From Nemertoderma westbladi (taxonomy: Eukaryota > Xenacoelomorpha > Nemertodermatida > Nemertodermatidae): a DNA stretch of 64,000 nt. Made by a program: the position numbers and the translations under genes. This document shows, one piece after another, positions 11,464 through 22,887 of the stretch. Each line of letters opens with the position of its first letter. Position 1 is the first letter of the stretch. Below the pieces are notes generated by a model. It searched no databases. It saw only the letters and a list, made by a program, of their open reading frames with translations, and had not been told where the DNA came from. The DNA lies in assembly GCA_032718475.1 (NCBI GenBank), contig JAUCBJ010006819.1, positions 27,800 to 91,799 of the forward strand, read 5' to 3'.

Positions 11464-13682
11464 ATGGCAGACAGACCTGAAAGAGATCGCCATCCTGTTA
11501 ATTACTATGGTTTTACTCTAAGTAATAATGAGAGCGACGATGAAGTCGATGATTATGTTGATGGTAGTGGAGAAAGTGGTGACGATGTGACGGGAATGGA
11601 AAGTGGGGATAACCAGGGTGATGCAGCTAGTAGTTCAAGTGAGGGTTCTGTTGATGATTCCGACGACTCATCAGACAGCAGCTCTCGTTATGCAATTGCA
11701 CCTCTACCAGGTGACGGGTGGGATGTTGTCACTGAAGCCAGTGACGTTAGTTTTAGTGTCCAATTCGATTTTAGTGGAACACCGGGGTGGAACAATGGGA
11801 TTGACACTTCTGAATTTAGTGTAATTGACTACTTCCAAGTGTTTCTACCTGATCAGCTATTTGAAGCTGTCGCCACGTGGACAAACATCCGTGCTCAGAA
11901 ATTTTACACAAACGATGATGGTACTTGTGCTAAGAAGTGGAAGGTAATCACTGTGGCTGAGATGAAGAAATTCATCGGTCTAACTTTTCACATGGGTATC
12001 ATCCGCAAACCAGATATCAGGTAAATAGTTTAATTTAAATTACCAGTACATACAGTATAAGCGATTTAGGATTGGGGTCTGAGAACTCTAACTGCTAACC
12101 AAAAGATGATGGTTTTAACCCTAATCGGAAACTGTGGCTAACCCTAATTAAAGCTGGTTTTGGCACATGGTAGGGAGAGGGAGAGTAGGGGCCCCCTACC
12201 CCCTAAATCCAATGGAAATATAAAATAAATGAATAAATAAAAAAATGAATAAATATAATTACAGAGGTGGTCAACATTGTGATGTGGTCCAGTGTGGTCA
12301 TTTACTATAGGAGGTATGTACACAGTAGCACACACTGCTGTTGTTTTTCGGCTACCGGTAGTGTAAACTGTGTTTAATAAATACCGGTAAGTACCACACC
12401 TGCTTTTTTGGTGTTTGCTTCTGCTGTTCAATAAATCAATTTCAATTTCAGGTCGTACTGGGCGTTGGACACACTTATGGCAACACCCTTCTTTACCCAG
12501 CCAGGATCAATTAGTCGCGATCGATATTTACAAATCCTGAAGTTTATTCGATTTGCCAACCCAGACAATGTTGACGTCACAGTGAGGGCCACCAGGGTGA
12601 ACGAATTCCTCACCATCGTGAACGAGCTATTCAAGGTGTATACACCCCAGGTGAATCTTTCCCTGGATGAGGCGTTGTTGCTCCACAAGGGTCGCCTTGG
12701 CTTTAAAATGTTCATCCGCACTAAACGGGCTCGGTTTGGCATCAAATCGTTTTTACTATGTGATGCGAGAGGATATGCCCTCAGTGCAAGAGTTTATTAT
12801 GGTCGGGCGGCAGACATTCCCCAAGTGGATGAGACATCCTCGCTTAGCCACAGTGAGAATATTGTGGTACTATTACTTGATGATGCGGGACTCTTAGACA
12901 AGGGTTACATTTGCCACATAGACAACTGGTACAACAGTGTGCGATTGGCCGAGTACTTGCTTACCCGTTCTACTGGCATTCGTGGCACCATAAACCCTTC
13001 ACGTGGAATACCTGGAGTGTTGGCTTCAATGAAGCAGAAGCCGATATCCACCACCTTCATGAGGAAAAACCACCTTCTCGCTATTAAGTTCACTGATAAG
13101 AGAGATGTGCATTTTCTATCGTCAGTTGATAAGGCTGACCACGTTGAGAAGTCTCGCCATGTTCGTGGGGGGGATGTGGTTTCATACAGGAAGCCAACAC
13201 CCATCGACTTGTACAATAAGAACATGGGTGGAGTTGATCTTCAGGATCAGTTGATCGAATACTACAACCCAGTTCGAAAATCCCAAGCTTGGTTTAAGAA
13301 AGTCGGATTCAACTTTTTCGCTCGGTTGTGTGTAAATGCATTTATTATGTATAAACTAGAAAAAAACAAGAATGCTCACATGGTGGATGCTATGAAGGAG
13401 GCAATTAAATGGCTCACTCAGATTGTTGTGGAGACTCCACGCAAGCGGAAGAAATGTACGTATCAGGATTCACTGCCTTCAACGTCATCTTCTCCTGCTC
13501 CACCAATTGTGGTTCACTGTATTGCGGAGATTCCACCAACTGCTACCGACGCAAAGCCCCGTAACCGTTGCCGCGAGTGTTACTCTAAGGGTATCCAAAA
13601 AAAGACCCGGTTTTATTGCCCTCAATGCCCCAATACACCGGCATTGTGCATGGCATGTTCAAAAAGTTACCACACAGCGTAA
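11464..13682 (+). CDS. piggyBac transposase, spliced, apparently intact
   Basis: The exons join 11464-12020 to 12452-13682 and give 595 residues, the normal size for piggyBac (the Trichoplusia ni enzyme has 594). The intron 12021-12451 has donor CAG|GTAAAT and acceptor TTTCAATTTCAG. It splits an Arg codon, so that KPDIR-SYWALD is rebuilt as in the family. The start ATG at 11464 sits in a good context (GGCCATGGC). Domains: an acidic, Ser/Asp-rich N-terminus (1-90); a DDE core with Asp258 (NLSLDEALL), Asp343 (CHIDNWYN) and Asp448 (NMGGVDLQDQ), matching the known catalytic triad spacing; and a C-terminal Cys-rich zinc domain (CRECYSKG, YCPQCPN, CMACSKSYH) that binds the ends. It cuts and pastes DNA at TTAA without scars. 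It lies inside its own terminal repeats. Confidence 0.93.
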
Positions 13683-13850
13683 TTTCAACATACAAACTTT
13701 ACTCTGAATCACCATAATATTTCTAAATATTTTATGCACTTATATTCACTTGGTATACAGTATACCGGTATTTGTTATATTGTAATGGCATTTTCATTTT
13801 TTTATAAATATAGCTGTACTTTTTATAAAATAAACTGGACAAATGTTGAA

Positions 13851-14440
13851 TTCTACGTCATTCAATGGCCCATCAGAGCTGTTAGAAATTTATTAGGAAT
13901 TCGTAATAAGAAACTGATCGGATTCTAACATATTTTGTCAGACAAACAAAAACATGACAGACAGACAGACAATATCAGAAGAACGGCTAATTGAATTAAG
14001 AAACTATTGTCAGATTCGAATTCCTCGACTTCGATTACCCAAAAATGTGAATCTGTTTCACTTCAAACACAATCCCAATATTTGACGAACAGACAGACAG
14101 ACAGACAGACAATATTGGCTGAACGGATAAATAATTTAATAATCTGAACCAATGTTTGAATTCTACGTCATTCAGTGCCACTTGGGAGCTGTTAGATGTT
14201 TCTTAAGAATTCGTAATAACAAACTGATTAGATAGTAATATTTTGACAGACAGACATAATAACATGACAGACAGACAGACAATATCAGAAGAACGGCTAA
14301 TCGAATGAATAAGTTATTGTTAGATTCGAATTCCACGGCATTGATTACCCAAAAGGAGATTCAGATTTCAGTTGAAACACAATTTTTCTATTTGACAGAC
14401 AGACAGACAGACAGACAACAGACACATAAGGAAGGATAGG
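13851..14440. repeat. two tandem ~310-bp copies with (GACA)n tracts
   Basis: The block CTACGTCATTCA ... GAACGGCTAAT ... GATTCGAATTCC runs from about 13851 and again from about 14163. Each copy holds several GACAGACAGACA runs and an AATTCGTAATAA block. It lies inside the piggyBac element between the stop codon and the right end. Confidence 0.75.
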
Positions 14441-14618
14441 CTGTACAGAAAAACAGACTTCGGAAATGAAATCTACGGTAAAAACAACCTCATAATTGGG
14501 GAAACATAGATTATTTTGAAAGGAAGCAAGCCTGTGACATTTGTTGAAGTTTAAGAAATATTTTTATAATTTCATAAAATATATTCAGGTTCTGGAGGTA
14601 CAAGATATTTTCCAATTC

Positions 14619-14635
14619 AGTACTAAAAGGGTTAA
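14619..14635. repeat. piggyBac right terminal inverted repeat and TTAA
   Basis: AGTACTAAAAGGG followed by TTAA, the exact inverse of the left end. Confidence 0.93.
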
Positions 14636-15379
14636 ACCGTGTAATTATTTTAATGTATTTTAAACAATCCAAAATTACGTGTGTCGCCAAAATATCTGCC
14701 TCTGTACCGATTTCTATATATTTATATTATATTATATGGGATTTAAATCATTTTATTAAATCTTTTTATACTGTAGGAATTTTAAGTAAAATATTTTATA
14801 ATCCGCGTGATATTTTAATGTACAGTATGTTCCATTTCATTTCGTTTTAAACCACTGTATTTCCAGGGGACCCCCATGGAACGAGACATTGTCTCTTTAG
14901 GGCTATCCCCGACATCATATTTCACTTTGTTTCTTCTGGATTGGTGTTTGTCTATAGGTGATAGGGCCTACTCCATACCACATTTATTTTCGTATTGCTG
15001 TAGGCCTATTGTTTTCATATTTTGATGTAAATAAAACAATTCCTATTCCGACGTACTGACCTAGTAGTGTAGTACTGTCAGGCTGTAGTACTGTAGTAGG
15101 CCTACATCTGTACATTAGATTTTCAGCTAGCTCCACCCTCCCAAACCTCATAGCCTCAACCGACACTCAGCTACAGCTGCTCAAACCTATCCGTACTCGT
15201 TTTTGGCCCATGCGCATGCATGCCATGTTCAGTTCATGTATCAGTGTATTGGAAAGTTTAGAAAGTAAATATAACTTATTAATAATTTAGCCTAGGCCCT
15301 ATTGTAATTTGTAATACTATATTTTTAGTTTGACTGTTTGTAGGCCTCAGGCAGTACCGGTCAGCCGGTTGCCGGTGGT
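14636..15379. other. intergenic DNA between two transposons
   Basis: No gene is seen. It contains two TAGGCCTA palindromes (about 15002 and 15098) and ends in a CCGG-rich stretch just before the foldback element. Confidence 0.5.
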
Positions 15380-15388
15380 TAGTATACG

Positions 15389-16588
15389 ACAAGTCCCTAA
15401 AAGGTGCCACCCTGCTCCATAGCGCGGGAAATTCAAATGATTGAAAGACATGTTATTTGTGCTGGAAAGGGTGGCAGATCAGATCTGCCACCTATATATT
15501 GGCGGTAAATTCAAATCTGTTTTAACATTGAATACATGAATAGAGTAAGACCAATCTTCCAATGTAATTCATTGAATCAGAATAAATTATTTATTATCGG
15601 TTTAACTCACTCATCCGTTAATGTTGTTGATTTATCTATTCTGGGACTTCGAGCAGTACGTGAACAACTAAACCAGCACGCTAACTACCGGTAGTCTGGG
15701 GCTTCGAGCACCACGTGAACAACTAAACTGGCTGGTTACCTAGTCTGGGACTTCGAGCAGCACGTGAACAACTAAACCAGCACGTTAACTAGTCTGGGAC
15801 TTCGAGCAGCACGTGTACAACTAAGCTGCCTGGTTAACAAGTCTGGGACTTCGGGCAGCACGTAAACAACTAAAGCTGACTGGTTAACTAGTCTGGGACA
15901 GATATAGCAGTATAGGCAGAATAAGCATTATACACCTATTGTTATTACAGTAGGCCTACCTGCGATATATTTTACTATCAGTTCCCTGCTATATTGTTAT
16001 AATTATATTGTTCTGATGTAATTATAACTGATACAAGCAAATAACAAATGTTCTTTACATTTTACTGATAGAAGTTAAGCCAAATACCTCGATCCACCCC
16101 CTTCTCAATTTGCAAGTTTGCTCGAAGTCCCAGACTAGTTAACCAGTCAGCTTAGTTGCTCACGTGCTGCTCGAAGCCCCAAACTAGTTAACGTGCTGGT
16201 TTAGTTTTAGTTGTTCACGTGCTGCTCGAAGTCCCAGACTAGGTATCCAGCCAGTTTATTTGTTCACGTGCTGCTCTATGCCCCAGACTAGTTAGCGTCA
16301 GGTTTAGTTGTTCACGTGCTGCTCGAAGTCCCAGACTACCAGAATAGATAAAACAACAACAATAACGGATGAGTGAGTTAAACCGATAAGAAATAATTTA
16401 TTCTGATTCAATGAATTACATTTAGTCTTACTCTATTCATGTATTCAATGTTAAAACAGATTTGAATTAACCGCCAAAATATAGGTAGCAGATCTGATCT
16501 GCCACCCTTTCCAGTACAAAATTACATGTCTTTCAATCATTTGAATTTCCCGCGCTATGGAGCAGGGTGGCACCTTTTAGGGACTTGT
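15389..16588. mobile_element. 1,200-bp foldback transposon, non-autonomous, 9-bp target duplication
   Basis: The left end ACAAGTCCCTAAAAGG and the right end CCTTTTAGGGACTTGT start nearly identical inverted arms of about 500 bp. Outside them is an exact direct duplication, TAGTATACG, at 15380-15388 and 16589-16597. The inner arms (about 15640-15905 and 16118-16350) are built from about five ~50-60-bp subrepeats each, in opposite orientation. The core of each is TCTGGGACTTCGAGCAGCAC followed by GTGAACAACTAA, so CACGTG boxes recur. The central loop of about 190 bp is AT-rich with no reading frame. Long complex arms plus a 9-bp duplication fit a Mutator-like foldback element. Merlin-type elements (8-9 bp) are the alternative. 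Confidence 0.88.
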
Positions 16589-16597
16589 TAGTATACG

Positions 16598-16958
16598 CCT
16601 AACTGTTGACTGTAGGTTGACTGTAATAGATAGGCCTAACAGCCAGGCTGCCAGGTGACAGCAGAACAGCCTAATCTGGTATCTGCCATCTGGTAAGGTA
16701 ATATAGTAATCTGGTAATAGCAACATCTTAAATTATTATTGAGGAATTTACTGATGTAGGCCTGCATTCGCAGTAGGCCTACGCCTGCCTACCGGTACTT
16801 CTTTAAAAACATGAGTTGTTTGAAAAGTTTTTCAATTGTTCAAACTGTCAAACCAATATTATAGCCTAAAACCAGAAAACCACGATCTGACGATTCAGCA
16901 GAATTTCCGTGCTGCCGTGGTCGCTACACTCGCGATTTAATCCATAATAATAACAAGC
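16598..16958. other. short intergenic spacer
   Basis: No gene is seen. It is rich in TAGGCCTA and TAGGCCTGC words and ends in the hairpin that follows. Confidence 0.5.
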
Positions 16959-17021
16959 AGACCTTCGCGCAGCACGTGGTGTACTGTAACTTACAGTACA
17001 CCACATGCTGCGCGAAGGTCT
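16959..17021. repeat. 63-bp palindrome (31-bp arms, one mismatch)
   Basis: The left arm begins AGACCTTCGCGCAGCACGTG and continues GTGTACTGTAA. The right arm is its inverse with one C/T change and a single central base. The GCAGCACGTG core is shared with the subrepeats of the neighbouring foldback element, and a related CCACGTGCTGCATG lies at about 17082. Confidence 0.88.
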
Positions 17022-17256
17022 CTTAAACGTTTCAACAGCTTGACGCTTGTTTTGTTACACAATATTGGAGTACTGGAGTACGCCACGTGCTGCATGATTT
17101 TCGAATTTGAGAGAAAAAAATTTTTTTTTTCGTAATTTGGATAATAAATGAGCCAAACAATACCATGGAATAATAAAATTTCGAAATATTATATTTTAGA
17201 TCAATATTTATATTTGTATCATATTCGATACAATATGTAATTTGTTTTGTAACACC

Positions 17257-17276
17257 TTGTAGCATATTTGCTACAA
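17257..17276. repeat. stem-loop TTGTAGC-N6-GCTACAA (left)
   Basis: A perfect 7-bp inverted repeat with a 6-base loop lies about 90 bp beyond the stop codon of the second piggyBac-type gene. It has a partner of the same design at 19859-19878 on the other side of the gene. Confidence 0.7.
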
Positions 17277-17367
17277 TTATTTATTAATCTTTATTTATTC
17301 ACTAGTTGTAGTTATATATAAAAGACATGAAGAATAATAAAGTCCACAATTGGATCGAAGGATCAAA

Positions 17368-19650
17368 CTAATCTGTATGGAATTTGAGGAAACAATTGCG
17401 AGACATGTTTAGACACAAATGAACGCGACACTTCAAACATATCAAGGGGGTGAACTGAGAACATCCTGGATGCTTGCAACGTCCACGGCTCTTCTTCTCT
17501 TCATCCAATACTGCCCAATGATCAACACGGTCTAACCGAACTTCTTTTGGAGGCAGACAAAGAGCTGGTCCTCTCTTCTTTCTTTTGAGAACAGGTTCAA
17601 GTGAACTTCCACTAGGGCGACCTCTCTTCGTTACAGTTGATTTGCCGGCGGAACATAAGGCTAACCCAATGTTAACCTTAAAATCCATTAGGTTGTCATA
17701 CTCAGGGTCAACACCTAATTGTTTGGATATCCGCCTATGTAACAACCATCCATTCACAATTACAAGGTCAACAATGTGAAAAAAAATCCGCAAGTAATAC
17801 TTCTTGGATCTCAAGCGGTTCCGGTACAATCCTATTAGAGAATCTAATAGATCCACTCCACCCATGTGTCGATTGTAAACTTTGATTACTGCGGGACAAT
17901 CTACGTCTATTTTACTCTTTAGGACTTTACTATAACGTTTCACAGTTCCAACGGGTTGGCTTCCAACGAAGGTGGACAAAAGATAGACAAACTTGTTGTC
18001 ATGCCACTTGACACAACTAAGTTCCTGCCCATCAATGGTACAAACCCGTTCATCATAAGATCCTCTCTTCTTCATCTCATTGTCCTCTCTCATCATGCAG
18101 CCCCTCAGCCTGTTAGATCGCGCTGTACCCAATGCTAGTATTCCGAGCTTACTCAGTGAAACTTGTAAATCGATAGAAGTGAAATAATTATCAAAGTATA
18201 CTCAATGATTCATGTGACGTGGAATGGATCTGCATAATCGAATTATAATATTGGAGCTGGCCCCTATGTTTGGCTCATCAGGAGCCATCGTAACTTGTCC
18301 TGTACTAAACTCTAATACATAGGCCATTCCGGAACTCCCACAAAGAACATACATTACATATCCCCATTTATGTGGTTTCTTCGGATTGTACTTCTTCAAA
18401 GTACTTCGGCCCTTGAATGGTATTACTTGTTCGTCACAGGATAATTCAGATTCCTTAGGAAGCGCAAGAAACGTTTTCTGAACTGATTCTAGAATTGGGC
18501 GGAATTTAAAAAGTCGGTCTATGTTATCTTTGTCAATTTGTGAGTTATCGTTAAAGTGAAGGTTGTGTTTAATATCCTCCCATCGATTAACATTCAGTAT
18601 ATCGGCAATTAGCGAAATGCGAAGATTCTTAGACCAGTAGGCTCTCGTACTTGGCAAACGGATAATTGACATCAATATCGTTGTTCCAATGAATTGTTCA
18701 GTTTCCGCTTTTGTGAGACTCAAAGGTTTATTTGCATTTTTCTGAACGGAATACAAGTTCGATTGATTGGTAATGAGTTCAACTAATTCTTTAGGGAATA
18801 ATTTGAAAAATATTTGAAGAGGAGTTTTTAGGTCCAGATATTCCTCACCCAGTTCAGAATTCCCAAGAAATTCCAATTGGCTCGAGTCTTTTATTAGGTT
18901 TCCTTCTTTCCAGGCTAAACCTCCCCCTGTTCCGCTCGTGGACTGATTAACCTGTTCCTTGTGTTTAGTAGTCGACGCAGTGTTTTTAGAAGATTTCGAT
19001 TTAGTTTTTTGCCCAACAGTCTTGGAGTTAGGAATATTCTTAGCCAGAGCAGTCTCAGATTTAGGATTGGCCTTGTCATTGACAATAGAAGGCTGTTTCG
19101 GAACGCTGGCACCAACAGTGGTCGTCTTCTCAGTGGAACGTGAATCGTGCAATAGAACAGGATGAAAATCTAACAAAGTCTTACGTACACGTTTCGGATA
19201 TGATTTTCTGGACGTCTTATTTGTGGAACAAATAATAAGGGGTGTATTAGAAGGGACCGATTCTACCTCAACCTCTACAGCAACATCTTCAAACAATGGA
19301 GGTAGCTCTTCGTCAATCGCATAATCATCTAAATTTAATTCAGTACTTTCCCTTTGCGGGATGTCGATTGAAGATGTTTCCTGTATGTCATTTTCGTTGA
19401 TAGTATCTAATTTGTAAGCCAAACCCGATGATGTAGTCGGCAAAAAATTAAAATCACCATCAAATTCGTGATCTCCAGTTAACAAATCTGATTCACCGCT
19501 ACTTGAACCTTGATATTCATATTCGGATTCATTGCATTCACCGCCACTGGACAATTCACTATCACTTGAATCATACGGTAAATTTCTAATATAGATTGGG
19601 TCATTATTGCGGGTCTTCCTTTTATAAAATGCACTCGGTTGAATCTCCAT
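17368..19650 (-). pseudogene. second piggyBac-type transposase (PGBD2/3-like), one nonsense codon
   Basis: Read on the minus strand from ATG at 19650 (the upstream in-frame GTG is unlikely). There are 760 residue positions, broken only by TGA at 18204-18202 (position 483). The same frame continues cleanly after it. Residues 1-250 are acidic and Ser-rich. The DDE core keeps Asp406 (LSCDEQVIPFKG), Asp487 (VYFDNYF) and Asp600 (HMGGVDLLDS), so the stop falls four codons before the second catalytic Asp. The C-terminus has the Cys/His end-binding domain (GRCKHPGCSQF, CLKCRVHLC, NCFLKFH) typical of vertebrate PGBD2/PGBD3 relatives. It is a different lineage from the element at 10635-14631, with little sequence shared beyond the catalytic motifs. 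No terminal repeat pair could be matched. A GGGTTAA at about 20238-20244 could be one end. It may be a recent pseudogene or a sequencing error. Confidence 0.88.
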
Positions 19651-19679
19651 AAATTTTACACCTGACACTCATTAAATGA

Positions 19680-21960
19680 TGGTTAAAAGAAAATATCAAA
19701 ATATTATAAGAATTTACCAAAAATGATAATTAGTTATTGCAGTAATACAGTACTACACAATGCTGTAAAGCAAACCAGTACAGAACAGTGAAAAATAATG
19801 ATTGTGATTCCGAAATTTTAAATTTCCCGCATAAATTTTGATGTCAACTAATCACATATTGTAGCTCATGTGCTACAAATACATTTTGGCATATTGCTTG
19901 AGTCAAATCAAGTATTTTTTTTATGTTTTCAAGTATTAACACTCTTAGATGATAGGACAACATAAAAAAAATTTTGTTTTGGGAAAAAATCCTAATATTG
20001 TGTAATTATCAATGCATGTAAAGGACTCATTTATTAGGAATGGCTCCAAAGTATCTATAATCGTGTTCAACACCTCTCAATTGAATCGCTAGGTGGCGTG
20101 ACATAAAATTTTTATCTGAACATCTGTAGCAGATATTCATCAACATGTACATACCCTTCTTTTTTAATTTTATGTTTATACAACCATTGAGTAGCTTAAA
20201 CATTAATTGTAGCATATGTGTAGTCTATTGCAATAGAGGGTTAATAATTATTAATGCAGTATATATAGCTTGTCAGTCAGTTGATTTCTGCAACATAAAT
20301 AAGCCACGCCACCTACTGATAGAAAGATAACAAGTGCTGGTTAAAGAAATGCTAGTGCTGGATATTCCCGTAAGGAGTCGCCTTTGCCTAACACCCTCAG
20401 ATGAAATTACACTGGTGGAAGCTACTGTAGCTATCTGATTGGCGATGCCTATATGGATAATTCAATTTAATAGGGCTTGACAGTAAATGGCTTATACTAA
20501 GGCAGTCAGAGGAGATAACAAATGGCCCTCCTTGTTCGCTCAGTTACCTACAATAATTATCAAGGCAGTATGGGCTGATGTTAAAGCTTTCTGTTACAAG
20601 CTATTGTATTGTACTCTCTTGGCAATGTTCCAATATAGACTAACAGTAACTGGGTCGACTGCAGGGAAGTTAATTCGATATATTGGCAGTTCCGAGTAAC
20701 TTGTATGCCTGTAATGAATGATATAGACAAGTTATATTGATGCCGTATGTCTATGAAATAAATGTGACCAAATTGCTTTGGTATATAGATTATTCTTATA
20801 TTCCTGCAATATAAATTAATCTACTACAGAATGATAATGCAATAGAACGTACCTAATGATAATGCGTACTTAATATACAAAGAAAATTATTACAAATCAA
20901 AATATTACAAATCAATGGATAGGACAATTTAACGGGTTAGATTTATCAGGGGAGTAAATTTATGTTTATAGCTGGAATTTAATTCCAACTATTTTGGGAC
21001 TTCGGATTTTGCTTTCAACAATATTTATCATCTGTCGCACACAATTCCACTGTCAGGTTACGAACACACATAGACTTATGGTACGCCGAGACCTGCATAG
21101 ATTTACAACGTCGAGTCTGACACGTGGAAGTTTCCCCAGCCTCCGAAACCGAACAGCGTCAAGGGAGAAACTCTTTAATTGCATACAATTTTCAAGCAAA
21201 CACTGCTGTCCACAGGAATAAATTTTGCTTAGCCTTACCCGCTGGTAAGCAAAATTTAATAACTTGATATCAGGAACTCGTGCTTACAATAAGAAATACG
21301 TCTGCTCAGTTACCCAACGATCATCGATACCCTATTCGCACGTAGCTAGGAATCTTACTGTCGATCTGCCGCTGAACGCAATACAACTGAGCGTTCAAAT
21401 CCCTTACCGTACTCACTATACCGAACACCAACAGGATTGATATGGGACCAATTAATCCAGTTTTCATGCAGTCAAGACGGGAACAGCACAAACACATTCA
21501 GTCACCTGAAATCACACTCACAAATAAGCAATTCACAATCGAAACACAAACAACACAGTACAGAAAAATTTCTTCAAATACCTCTCCCAGAATATTTAGA
21601 TAGATACTCGATTTACTATTAAGACGAGATTGACACCAAGCGAGATATAATTACGCAAGGGACGTCCGGGACGTCCTATCAAAAAGGTGGGGGACACGCA
21701 GTTCGTTAGCCGCTTGAAATATTTGAGTGCAGAATCTACACTGAACTATTGAATGCTACAACAATAAATGTACATACTGTAAATGTAAACATTCAGGTAA
21801 ATAAATTTTTACAACTCCTATTCTATACACAGTAAATCTATTTATAACACCGACAGTTGTAAACCTAAAATATTCTATTCAGGGTGCGCAGTCCTAAATA
21901 GCCTACTCTAGAATTACAGATAAGGACAATGCAACAATAAATGCGAGGAGAAAAATTCAC
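19680..21960. other. intergenic DNA, no gene seen
   Basis: Only short frames without recognisable motifs are present. A stem-loop lies at 19859-19878 (listed separately), and near 20238-20244 there is a GGGTTAA that might be a transposon end. Confidence 0.45.
19859..19878. repeat. stem-loop TTGTAGC-N6-GCTACAA (right)
   Basis: The same 7-bp arms as at 17257-17276 with a different 6-base loop. It lies about 210 bp upstream of the second piggyBac-type start codon. A half copy (TTGTAGCATATGTGTAG) lies near 20206. The pair could be subterminal transposase sites. Confidence 0.7.
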
Positions 21961-21961
21961 C

Positions 21962-22076
21962 AGGTGGATAATATTCACTGGCGAAATCTTCACTGAGTTA
22001 AATATTCACTGGTGAAATCTTCAGTGGGGAAATATTCACTGGTGAAATCTTCAGTGGGGTAATATTCACTGTTAGC
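21962..22076. repeat. short tandem repeat, ~29-37-bp unit
   Basis: Four copies of AATATTCACTGG(T/C)GAAATCTTCA(G/C)TG occur in a row with small differences. The unit contains partly self-complementary CACTGGTGAA / TTCAGTG words. Confidence 0.75.
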
Positions 22077-22887
22077 GCTACAATTCAATTTTGCAAATAA
22101 TGAGCCTAAACTTACGACCAGCTGTATATACAAGAAACGGGCGCTAGTAACCGTTACTTGTACTCGTAGAATAATTTATTGTTGCATATAAAACTGGCGT
22201 TACTATAAACAGATTTGAAACCCCGTATAAATAGTTCCTTTAAGTTGTGTGTCTGGGCTGCTTACGTCTTTATGTCTAACTGAAAACTGTATTCATTCGA
22301 GACTTATGGAAGTCGGATTTATGAAACTGACAATCCGAGATACCGATGTCACAGGAATTAATTTTGTGCACGTATTAAAATATGTTAGTTTGCTATTAAT
22401 ATTAGGCGTCATATGACAATACTGTAACACACACCCCAATGCGATGAGTTGCAATACCGTACAGTCTATAGACCACCAACCTCAATGTTATTGTGCTACC
22501 AACGTTAATCAACAACAGAATGACTTGAATCCATTCTCTTTATCTTTATCGATAACATAATAATAACATAAATCGCAATAATTCAACTGATATAACAAAT
22601 TAATTAATAGACAAACAATAAATCGACATAATACGAATCAATATCACAAATTGACATCGGCAATATCACGAATTGACGTGAATATTCCGACCCACAAATC
22701 TACTAACAGCTAGTGAGCTATTAACTAATAAATCTTCAATAGTTAGGCTAACCAACTGATACAATGCTATACTATATATACTATATAGGCTGGGGCTGGT
22801 AAGCTGAATGCAAATGGGTATTAGCCAATCAGAGCTATTCTGCATGGCCCTTGCCGTATAACATAATAATTCCCTGGCAGAAGTAAA
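22077..22887. other. AT-rich DNA downstream of the RT gene
   Basis: No coding sequence is seen. The missing C-terminal endonuclease residues of the RT protein are not recognisable here in any frame. Confidence 0.45.

Larger units (their letters stand above)
10635..14631 (+). mobile_element. complete piggyBac-type DNA transposon (3,997 bp)
   Basis: The element is bounded by TTAA at 10631-10634 and 14632-14635, the obligate piggyBac target site. Its ends are inverted repeats: CCCTTTTAGTACT at the left, and the exact complement AGTACTAAAAGGG at the right. It contains one spliced transposase gene (11464-13682) with an undamaged reading frame. Subterminal direct repeats lie near the left end and a tandem GACA-rich block near the right end. 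All parts expected of an autonomous element are present, so it may be recently active. Activity itself is inference. Confidence 0.93.

Noticed and set aside
20230-20245. Right terminal repeat of the second piggyBac-type element (GGGTTAA)
   Set aside because: No matching TTAACCC end was found on the other side of the gene, so the element was not delimited.
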